A DNA stretch of 25,758 nucleotides from Acanthaster planci (Eukaryota; Echinodermata; Asteroidea; Valvatida; Acanthasteridae), in the NCBI RefSeq assembly GCF_001949145.1, contig NW_019091433.1, positions 954,999 to 980,756 on the forward strand, given 5' to 3'. A program made the position numbers and the translations under genes. Below, one piece after another: positions 17,770 through 25,758 of this stretch. A model generated the notes under the pieces. It saw nothing but the letters and a program-made list of their open reading frames with translations, ran no database searches and was not told where the DNA came from. Within the stretch, counting starts at the first letter, position 1. The number at the start of each line of letters is the position of its first letter.

Positions 17770-20421
17770 TCTTGCTTTCTAACGAAAGAGAATGCCTAAA
17801 AATTCAGCGAAATGAAAAAACTTTACGAAGAGGAAAGCGTTATTATTACACATTAACCACAAGTATTAATTAAATTAAAGTGCTGGTAAAATGCAGGAAT
17901 TGTATGATTACAACTCTTAAGACGATAGCAGTGCTGTATATTAAAGCGGTAGCCAAAGTGGGGTAATTCCCCATATCCAGACACGCCACTTCTGATTAAT
18001 TCTAAGGGCCTGGATTGTTTGCCTGTTACTTCCTCAGTAACTACAATGACGGATTTCATTAAATTTCAAACTAATTGAGTAAAGGTGCATCTTGCCCCGC
18101 TCGCTTTAAAAATAGCATGGCATGTGTGGGTAAACACGATCTCTCATATATATATATATTTTATTTCATTTCACACGTGTTTGCAATGGGCGTATTATTC
18201 TAACATTTAATTTTTAGTGAGCATTCGCTAGGGATTCAAGACCCGTAGAGTTTGGCTGGTTTAAAAACGATATCGGAGGGCGTTGCAACACAGAAACTAG
18301 AACTCCAAAATTCCGTACAGCAGCCAATAAATGAATGTGCTTATTGCATGACATAGGCAAGGACGTCATATACATGGAGTTACAAAAATTGTTTTGTCAG
18401 TTCTAAATTCATTTACAATGGTCTGTAAATATGACTAGGCCAGTTGTGCGTAAAAAGTCAACCTATTTTGCAAGTGCATAATGCTAGTAACATATTTCTA
18501 TTAATTTCCATGCATTCAGCTTCTAAAGCAAACTTTGTTATTGTCAGCAATAATTTTGATTGGCTTGTTTACTTCATGCTAATATATTTCCATGGAACAT
18601 TTGCCATGGGTATCAGTGGGTTTTAAATGACCGCCTTTCAATTAGAATAAATGCAGGAGCTTCTGACAATATGCGCCTAATTTTTCCAAATATGTTTATG
18701 CACTTTTTATAAAATTACGAAGCTTCTCTGTTCAAAGTTAGCTTAAAAATCATTTGCCAAAAGCAAACATTAAAAAGAGAATTCTGCGTACTTACACCGT
18801 GTACCTGACAGGGATAAATGATGGAGTGATGTACTTGCATTTACACTCAGACTTATCCTCCAGTAACTATTTTAATACTTGTACTCGTTGACATGTATTC
18901 ACTAGCAATGCCTGTACTGCAGAACAAATAGAAATGTACTTAATCTTTTGGAAATACTCGGCTATATCACTTTATTGACCACTTTGCTTTGTTGGCTAAT
19001 TAAAAAAAAATGTAGCCACCGTCTTCTTTCAAGGAAAGCTGCACAGTTAATATATTCCTTCCCAGTTTAATTAAACAAAAATTGCATTCGGTAATTTTTG
19101 TGGCATTAATTAGTGACGTCACTATTTACGATTTTATGCAAGTCGTGAATTTTGACGTGATTCACGAAGCGCACTCAGCTGCACATGCGCCACCTCTTCA
19201 GGGCACTACTTATAGCTGAAACAGGTCGGCATGGATTTTCATTTTCAGCAAAAGGCCGGCATCTCTACTATATTTTATAACACCTCACGTACCGTAAACA
19301 TTTAACTTGTAGCCTTTCTCAGACATATTTTTCTCAGACACTATATGCTGTTTTTCAATGTGCAGAAACTGTTTGGCACGCCTACGAAATTAGATGTATT
19401 GAAAAGAAATTATAACCAAGAAATGTGCTGATCAAGGTTTCTTTATGTTCCATGCGAAAAAAAATGCACGAAAATTCATTTTTTCATTTTTCAATTTCAT
19501 ATTTTTAGTCCCAGATACGGAAGACTTAATTCGCTTCCTAACCTCAACCAAAAGGACTCACAGGCAACGAACTTTACGCTGCGTTTATTTACTGACATAT
19601 CCTGAAAGTCTAAAAGTAAAACACTTCGGTTGAGTAATTAAAAGTAAGCAACATTTTAGGCATGCAACACAAATGCTGAAGGCACTATTTTGTATGGCCA
19701 AGAAACACGTGAAACACTATTCTTCCAAACCGATTGGTTGCTCTGTGTATGATTATTGGGAGAAAATTCTTTTATCAAGGCTTCAAATTGTGATGATTAA
19801 AATTCCCGATTAAAATCTCTGATCAAACATCTTTCAAGTTTATTCTACAAACAGAGATATTCAATCACCATATTCCTCGTCTCGATTCGGACAGGCGAGC
19901 TTAAACAAATCACATCTGATTATTGGTCTCATGACCCGGAAGCTATTCTGAGGAATACCACCACTGACATGTTACAAATGTATCGTGAGTTTGTAAACAC
20001 TGTTAACTTCAGAACTTCAGTTAAGACATGGGTGAAAGAAAAACGAATCAAGCTGACTTTTCCATAAGAAATTTACCCCAACATTTTAAGAGTACTACTT
20101 CAAGATATGCAGACTACTAACTTATGTGGACAACCGACTAATGTGAACAATCAACTAATTATTGCCTATAGTTGATAGCGTTTATGGCATGTATTCTTTT
20201 GGAGCAAGAGAGGAAATTCGCAGGTGAAGGATGAAACACAGTAATGTATGTTTAATATAGCTTACAAGCATTTACCGGTATACTTTGGTTAATTAATACA
20301 CTACCACGTTAATGATCACAAGGTGCACTTTGAAATTAGTTTTTATGATGCTTACTGTTACCGTTCTTAGGCAAATATTTGTGAGTAAATTATTTTCCAC
20401 GTTCAGACCCATATGGCAAAC
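17770..20421. other. Long anonymous AT-rich spacer
   Basis: No RNA gene or recognisable protein. It contains a short (TA)n tract at about 18147-18160. An 88-codon open frame without ATG runs from 19801 to 20067 (TAA) on the plus strand; its peptide looks fairly protein-like but matches nothing I know and has no acceptor at its start. Confidence 0.35.
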
Positions 20422-20431
20422 GGGAATTTCC
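20422..20431 (+). promoter_or_regulatory. NF-kB site, gene 2 (upstream)
   Basis: GGGAATTTCC, a perfect match to GGGRNWYYCC and identical to the reverse strand of the gene 1 site at 9425. It lies about 290 bp upstream of TATAAA at 20722. Confidence 0.45.
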
Positions 20432-20467
20432 AGTATTGTCACACAATTTGCACGAACCTGGGACGAT

Positions 20468-20481
20468 GGGTCATTGGGTCA
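20468..20481 (+). promoter_or_regulatory. Direct repeat of GGGTCA spaced by 2 (nuclear-receptor-like)
   Basis: GGGTCA-TT-GGGTCA fits a DR2 element of the kind bound by RXR heterodimers or COUP-TF-like receptors. It sits 36 bp downstream of the NF-kB site in the candidate upstream region of gene 2. Motif evidence only. Confidence 0.3.
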
Positions 20482-20749
20482 ACAAGACTAGAACTATCGC
20501 ACTCGGGAGCTTCTTTGGTGCAACACATAATTTTGCCCTAGATCTCTAATCAATTCCGATGGACCAAGTGTACGTTAAATTCCAATGGAAAGGCAGGACC
20601 TCACACGAAGTACGTAACGCAAAATGCTGTACGTTTCTGCTGTGTACGTTTCCAAGTTTAAAAGGCACTCAGATCTCTGGGAATCACTTCAGTCTCGTGT
20701 CAGCGCCATCTCAGCTTTGACTATAAAGTTGGAGCTACATTTAAGTGGG

Positions 20750-20871
20750 ATCTCCGTGATTGCCGTCTCGATCGACAATTCAATGTTTTATCAACGGGAG
20801 AAGCAATTACAGTAGAGAACATTCTACAGACGTGTGTGAATTGAAAAGCTGCCTCCCTAGCTTTACATTGG
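20750..20871 (+). other. Candidate first (noncoding) exon of gene 2
   Basis: The right edge is TTGG|GTAAGT (20871/20872), a strong donor. TATAAA at 20722-20727 would place a start near 20752; this left edge is an estimate. A frame at 20624-20815 overlaps but ends before the donor and is unrecognised. It would splice to 22323. Weak block similarity to the candidate first exon of gene 1 supports the parallel layout. Confidence 0.3.
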
Positions 20872-20987
20872 GTAAGTTACTTATAAGTTTCGAAGTCAGA
20901 ACATAGAGGCTTCAATGTACATACATCAACCATATACAGGATGAATGCTTTAAAATGAATACATATTTTGATGAGGATTTGTAATGC

Positions 20988-20997
20988 GGAAATTCCC
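20988..20997 (-). promoter_or_regulatory. NF-kB site, gene 2 (intronic)
   Basis: GGAAATTCCC, the reverse complement of GGGAATTTCC, about 115 bp downstream of the candidate first donor of gene 2. With 20422 it brackets the putative first exon. Confidence 0.4.
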
Positions 20998-22105
20998 TCC
21001 TCTTCCACTAACTAATCAGTATCTTTCTATTAAGTAGAGAGGTTGCGGACAAAACCATATGAATTATCGTTTCGGACAGTGAGTGCTCTGTCTGTCGACA
21101 GGACTCAGTGTCGGTTCTTTTTAGCAGCACAAATACTCACAAAAGAGATAACCCACATGGTGTCTCCGCGAACCACCTACCGTATTGTAGATGCATGCAC
21201 AGATCCAGCTTCAATTACGCCAGTGACATTTTGCGTGTGTATGTTGTTTTTTTCTTTTGGTCATTTTAGTTATTTAAAGTAGTGGTTCTTGAGCTCATGA
21301 ACGAGAATCTAAAAAGGTGCTTCATGAATCCTTGTTCACCAGAGTCCATGTTTTGTGTCTTACGTATTTTACGTACTCGCAAGGTTAAGTGTATGATTTT
21401 TGAGCGACTTTCAAGCTAAAGACAAATATATCAGATACGTATCAGGAACAACACACAGCTTCACACCCGCTTGTCTTCTGCCGTGTCACATCCGAAAATT
21501 TACACACTTCTTTCAAGATTCAAATTTATTATCCATGAACAAAATTCACAGAAATTTTCTTTCCACTGGCTTGTTACAAAGTAAAGAGAGAAAGTAAATA
21601 TTACATTTATCGTTACAATTAGAATCAATAACAAACAACAAAATTGCATTTGAAGTAACATAAATGGCAATCACTTTCTAGAGACATAATAATTTCTTTA
21701 ATGCGTACTTGTGTGTATAAATTACAACTTTACGGTACCCGTATGGTCATTTTTCTGAGCAAAATATCGCTTACAAACCTAATTTTCACCATGCGTCTTT
21801 GCGTATTCGGAGCGAAATTACGAATTTTCCAGTTAAAATACTTTAGTTAAACCATGATATTTGGGGGTTGCATTTACAGAAATAAGTTGTTTTCGATGTA
21901 GTTCCCCGAGGTCTCACTCGACTTGATGCGATGTCAGTTCCCAATCAAGTGATTGCTTATCTTCGAGGAAAATGTGCTGTAACAATAGTCTCTCACACTT
22001 TAGCTCCCACCTTTCTCCCTATTGTTATGCGTTACTCGTCATTCCAAAATGCTGTGACTGGTTGTGTTCATGGATTGGTCAGAAGGTTAGTCGGTCGGTC
22101 AGTCA

Positions 22106-22161
22106 GACGGACAACTTGTCCGTCAGTCCGATAGTTAATCTATTCAAGAATAGATTAACTA
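22106..22161. repeat. Two adjacent perfect hairpins
   Basis: GACGGACAA (22106-22114) pairs with TTGTCCGTC (22116-22124) around one base. Seven bases on, a 14-bp arm 22132-22145 (TAGTTAATCTATTC) pairs exactly with 22148-22161 around AA. The upstream TCGGTCGGTCAGTCAG is a short tandem tract. A cruciform-prone spot or MITE remnant; function unknown. Confidence 0.65.
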
Positions 22162-22322
22162 CTCGGTTAAAAACTCGCTCCACTTGCAGGCAATTTAATT
22201 TATGGGTCGTTAAGATTAGCCCTGTTTAAATAGGTATCATGTTTTTTAAACGTATTGGTTGACTTTTGCCTGTAGTCAATGACAAATGTATCTTGCATTG
22301 TTTCTGTCACTTTTCTGTTTAG

Positions 22323-22418
22323 ATTGTCGGCGTCTGATAAGGGTCACTCTTTGTCGCCTNGATTGCCTTTGTCAGTTTTCTCCAATCCCGTATCGGGACA
22401 TCCCTACTTCACTGACAG
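22323..22418 (+). other. Conserved noncoding exon of gene 2 (5' UTR)
   Basis: Acceptor CTTTTCTGTTTAG (22310-22322) and donor GACAG|GTAAAC at 22419. It is homologous to 12354-12446 of gene 1, including the acceptor-side ATTG, the AATCC..TATCG.GACA..CC.ACTTC.CTG block and the first 18 intron bases. It contains no ATG. One frame is open across it and joins in phase with the CDS exon, but the equivalent frame in gene 1 has a stop, so translation is unlikely. The single N (22360) lies inside it. Confidence 0.6.
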
Positions 22419-23126
22419 GTAAACTTTCCAACAGATCTTTATCCCAAATCTAATCAAACCTTCTGCCCCAAAAAAGCCGTCACTTGTGATATAACTTTTC
22501 GCAAGAATGTTGAGAAAAACTTCAAGAATAAATTTCCGATGCAGTAAACTCGATTGGGTGATGATGCCTTTTTTCACTCCGAAACAATACGCGCATGCGG
22601 GGTTAAACGTAGACAATAAATAATTAAAAAGGCTGTCGACATATTAGTAGTTGTTAGTCGACCTTTGATATGAAGATTTTATTTAAAGACTGCCTCAGAA
22701 AAGAAACCTGGCACAGAAGAAACATTCTTCTTCAGTTTGTACCTCCCTGAGCTAACCTGAGTTTTATCACGAGAGACCACTTACTTGCTTACTTGAGGAT
22801 AAAACTGTAAGTGCTAAGGAAAGTAATCTAATAAGGCACACTGCAGCGAGGTGTCGTCACGGCGCAGACATTCCAAAGACTTATCTAACTTTGAGATTTT
22901 GTCCATGATGCATAAGATCATTATCTGAACTAGGAAATCTCAATTATAAGTGCATGATTTCTATTAGGTTCACATGGTCCGTGGTTAGAAAACTTTTATC
23001 ATGAATTCCAAACGTAACCAATTAGCCACTCCACTTAAAAGAAGCAGACAAAAGGAGTCAACTCTGCAGAAACAGCATGTAAATCCTATCCTATGATGGC
23101 TTCTTTCTCCGATAATTTGTTTTCAG
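22419..23126 (+). other. Candidate last intron of gene 2
   Basis: From GTAAAC to TTTGTTTTCAG (23116-23126). About 0.7 kb, against 2.2 kb for the matching intron of gene 1. AACTGTAAGTG at 22804-22814 resembles a donor without a matching exon. No gene seen. Confidence 0.4.
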
Positions 23127-23151
23127 AGTTTGGTTGAAAATCATCGTCAGC

Positions 23152-24777
23152 ATGAGCAAAGCAAACGAATCATCCGGGTCGAAAGAGGAAGACCATGCGG
23201 AAAGACTGTCCAAGCTTTACTTGTGTAGAGACACAGGCAAACCAAGAACTTTGATAATTCCTCTAAACCAAGTTTTAAGAAAAGAAGGCTTTCGCTGTTT
23301 GTCCTATGGCAATCAGTCAAAGGCATACCAACACCATAAAGTGATTATGCTAGTTGGTGCAACAGGTGCCGGTAAGAGTACCCTGATCAATGCGATGATA
23401 AATTACATCATTGGGACAAAGTGGAATGATGACTATCGATTTAAGATTGTAGATGAAGTACAGTCGTATTCACAGGCTCATAGTCAAACACAAATTACAA
23501 CTTTATATACAATCCACAGAAACAAACACCATACCATCCCGTACACACTGACAATCATTGACACACCTGGGTTTGGAGATACAAGAGGTATTGAGCGCGA
23601 TAAAGCAATCGTTCATCAGATCCGTGAGTTTTTCTCCCATCCTGAAGATCACCATGTGGATCATCTCGACGCGGTGGGCTTTGTAGCGAAATCAACCGAC
23701 GCTCGTCTCACCCCCACTCACAAATACATCTTTGACTCTATGTTGGCTTTATACGGCAAAGATATTGAGCCGAACATAATGCTTCTTGCTACATTTAGTG
23801 ACAAAGCTCGCCCAAAGGTTATTTCTGCATTAAGGGAGGCAGAAATTCGTTGTGAGGACAACTTGTTTAAGTTTAATAACTCAGCACTATTTGCCACGAA
23901 TGTTGAGACTACAGAAAGTGACACAGATCAAGATGATCTTGCTATTCATCACGCGTACTGGAAAATGGGAATGAAGAATATGAAGTCATTTTTTGAGTCT
24001 CTTGAACGACTTGAACCGGTAAGCATCTTTCTTACAAAGGAAGTCCTCCTTGAGCGTTTACGTTTAGAGAATATCTCTGAACATCTGTATCAGCAGATTC
24101 AAGCCATAAACACAAAGGTTGGGCAAATGAAGAGAGACAAGAAGATGCTCGAGTCTCAGCAGGGTAAAACGGCGCAGAATGCACCTTTTCCAATCCCATG
24201 TTATGCTAAAACATTTGAGTGGGTTGAGACAGAAAAAAAAGCGATGAACTGCACCACATGCGAATATACTTGTCACTTCCCTTGTTCACGTATGAAAATA
24301 TCAAATTACCAGTGTCGAGTTTTTGACATTAAAGGGAAGTGCACAGTATGTCCAAGAAAGTGCAAAACACGTGACCACAGCATGCAGTCGGTGCGTAAGA
24401 AACCTCAATTGGTGAAGAAGATGATGACATACAAAGATATAAAGGGTCGATACGAGAAAGCAGCCGGTCGGGAGCTGTCCGTCCAGGAGGTAATCCAAGA
24501 TCTCAAAACAGACATTCAGGATCACTTTCAGTGTCTACAAGGCTTGAACTTTGAGGCTGCTAGTTGTATGCGACGTCTTCAAGAAATCGCCCTTAAGCCT
24601 CAGATAAGTGTGAAAGACCACTTGGATATGTTTATCGAGAGAGAAAAGAAAGATCAAGAGTTGGGTTGGGAAGATAGAGTGGCAGAACTTGAAATAGTAA
24701 AAAGTCGTCATGAAGCGTTGGAGTGTGGCGGAGGCGTAAAATACAAGGCAAGAGTTCTCGAAACTATTATGAACTAA
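23152..24777 (+). CDS. P-loop GTPase with Cys/His cluster, gene 2 (tandem paralogue)
   Basis: 541 residues, one exon, roughly two-thirds identical by eye to gene 1 and collinear with it. P-loop GATGAGKS (69-76), G3 DTPGFGDT (137-144), TFSD at the G4 position (214-217), NNSALF (242-247), coiled-coil-like stretch (about 293-339), and the same Cys/His spacing (Cys 367, 370, 374, His 375, Cys 378, 388, 397, 400, 404). The C-terminal helical segment holds the shared LQEIALKPQ. The ATG at 23152 has A at -3 and lies 25 nt into the exon that begins after TTTTCAG (23126). AATAAA at 25074-25079 is a good 3'-end signal. No signal peptide or membrane segment: probably cytosolic. It is in the same orientation as gene 1, as expected of tandem duplication. 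The family is firm; the role is unknown. Confidence 0.9.
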   Translation: MSKANESSGSKEEDHAERLSKLYLCRDTGKPRTLIIPLNQVLRKEGFRCLSYGNQSKAYQHHKVIMLVGATGAGKSTLINAMINYIIGTKWNDDYRFKIVDEVQSYSQAHSQTQITTLYTIHRNKHHTIPYTLTIIDTPGFGDTRGIERDKAIVHQIREFFSHPEDHHVDHLDAVGFVAKSTDARLTPTHKYIFDSMLALYGKDIEPNIMLLATFSDKARPKVISALREAEIRCEDNLFKFNNSALFATNVETTESDTDQDDLAIHHAYWKMGMKNMKSFFESLERLEPVSIFLTKEVLLERLRLENISEHLYQQIQAINTKVGQMKRDKKMLESQQGKTAQNAPFPIPCYAKTFEWVETEKKAMNCTTCEYTCHFPCSRMKISNYQCRVFDIKGKCTVCPRKCKTRDHSMQSVRKKPQLVKKMMTYKDIKGRYEKAAGRELSVQEVIQDLKTDIQDHFQCLQGLNFEAASCMRRLQEIALKPQISVKDHLDMFIEREKKDQELGWEDRVAELEIVKSRHEALECGGGVKYKARVLETIMN

Positions 24778-25073
24778 ATTTAGCTAGACGTGGAAAACAT
24801 GCGAACAAATCAATTCAGCTCTAAGACACTTTAAGGCACATTCATTACTGGAATAACTGCCAGACATTTTCAAACCCTCTTTTGTGTTTTCAAACAACAC
24901 AGACTAAAAGAGCATATATTTGCCCATATTCCTAAAAGGACGGATAGCATAGTCAACGTTGAATGGACCAGGGATAATGACATACTAAGGTAGATTTATA
25001 ATGTTGGTACCGGGATGTTCCTATGTATGACACTACTGAAGTATGAACCCAAAGTTAGAACTGCCACTTGTGG

Positions 25074-25079
25074 AATAAA
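25074..25079 (+). terminator. AATAAA polyadenylation signal of gene 2
   Basis: First AATAAA after the gene 2 stop, about 300 nt downstream on the coding strand, giving an ordinary 3' UTR length. Confidence 0.5.
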
Positions 25080-25758
25080 CAGCTCCTCAACAAAGTGTAA
25101 TTCTATTGGCCCATGGAATATTATATCTGCATTGAATGTCTTATTACATTTCCGTGTTTGACAAATATACTGCCAAAGCAGGAAAAATTTAGACATTTAC
25201 AATCAAGTCGGCCAATAATAAGATCTATGAGATACTAAACCCGAGAAATTTAATGACAAAGTGTTTTGATTCAATACATCGTAAAAAAAGATATGAGTTC
25301 GAGTATTAATTGAATACCGCAGAAATTGCAGAACACATCCAAAGTTGCGGATTTGTTCCAAACCTTGGCGAATCACTGAAGGAACATAGGCAAACTTCAC
25401 TGTCATTTAGCATTTACAACTCATTCCTTTTTGTTCCTGAGGAACCAAACTTACTTTTTGTAAATTCTAGTACTCCTTTTGAAAGTGATTTTTGTACGTC
25501 GTCCTTGTTGGCGTTGCCAGGGTAGGGGGGGGGTTAAATGCCCAGTTTCCGCCTCCTGATTACTAATAGATCATACTGTCCCCATACTGTCCCCAAATGT
25601 TGAATCGTCGTTTGCTTCTCAGAGATCCATTCACTCACAAAGAATATATAACCTGGAGTATAACCGAATACCGACGACTCAAGCTTGCATTTGGTTGTAT
25701 AGTTTTAGATCCGAAAAACCAAACAAAACAAAACTGGAGAATGAAACTTACACAAACG
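25080..25758. other. 3' flank of gene 2
   Basis: Short frames only, none recognisable. A G-run (25526-25533) and two tandem ATACTGTCCCC units (25574-25595) are the only visible structure. Confidence 0.4.

Larger units (their letters stand above)
20872..22322 (+). other. Candidate first intron of gene 2
   Basis: From GTAAGT (20872) to TTTTCTGTTTAG (22311-22322). No independent gene is supported; short frames at 21043-21282 and 21931-22134 lack domains. It holds the NF-kB site at 20988 and two hairpins at 22106-22161, listed separately. Confidence 0.35.

Noticed and set aside
23134-23151. Extending the gene 2 protein to 23134
   Set aside because: It would need a TTG start; the ATG at 23152 has a good context and aligns with the gene 1 ATG at 14711.
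23718-24525. Minus-strand frames inside gene 2
   Set aside because: Same reason; the one at 23718 mirrors the shadow frame of gene 1 because the coding strands are homologous.
1-25758. CRISPR array, tRNA, rRNA or prokaryotic operon
   Set aside because: No regular direct repeats with spacers, no tRNA B-box plus cloverleaf, no rRNA stretches; the gene structure is eukaryotic.

Overview
The window looks like animal nuclear DNA, most likely from a marine invertebrate (cnidarian, mollusc, echinoderm or lancelet; I cannot decide which). It is AT-rich and gene-poor, has GT-AG splice signals, no operons or bacterial ribosome sites, carries decayed Ngaro/DIRS-type and CR1/L2-type retroelements, and holds a single N at 22360, as in a shotgun assembly.

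Layout. 1-1.5 kb: a frameshifted Ngaro-like remnant (tyrosine recombinase end, SGNH hydrolase, hairpin direct repeats, AATAAA). 1.8-2.0 kb: a probable MITE. 3.0-3.1 kb: a 145-bp near-perfect palindrome. 3.76-5.07 kb: a 5'-truncated CR1/L2-like LINE on the minus strand. 5.1-9.3 kb: mostly anonymous DNA with two doubtful small ORFs. 9.36-16.4 kb: gene 1, a P-loop GTPase whose whole CDS lies in one terminal exon, with candidate promoter and upstream noncoding exons. 16.4-20.4 kb: spacer with degenerate tandem repeats. 20.4-25.1 kb: gene 2, a tandem paralogue of the same design.

The two GTPases are the core of the window. Each has a divergent N-terminus, an AIG1/septin-like G domain (GATG(V/A)GKS, DTPGFGDT, TFSD in place of NKxD), a coiled coil, a Cys/His cluster that looks metal-binding, and a helical C-terminus. 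They share more than protein sequence. A noncoding upstream exon is conserved between them with its donor (12354-12446 and 22323-22418). Both candidate promoters carry the same perfect NF-kB decamer, GGGAATTTCC on one strand or the other (9425, 20422, 20988). Some coding patches are nearly identical even at synonymous sites, suggesting gene conversion. I infer a tandemly duplicated, probably immune- or stress-inducible GTPase pair. The exon models and regulation are sequence-based predictions with no transcript evidence.
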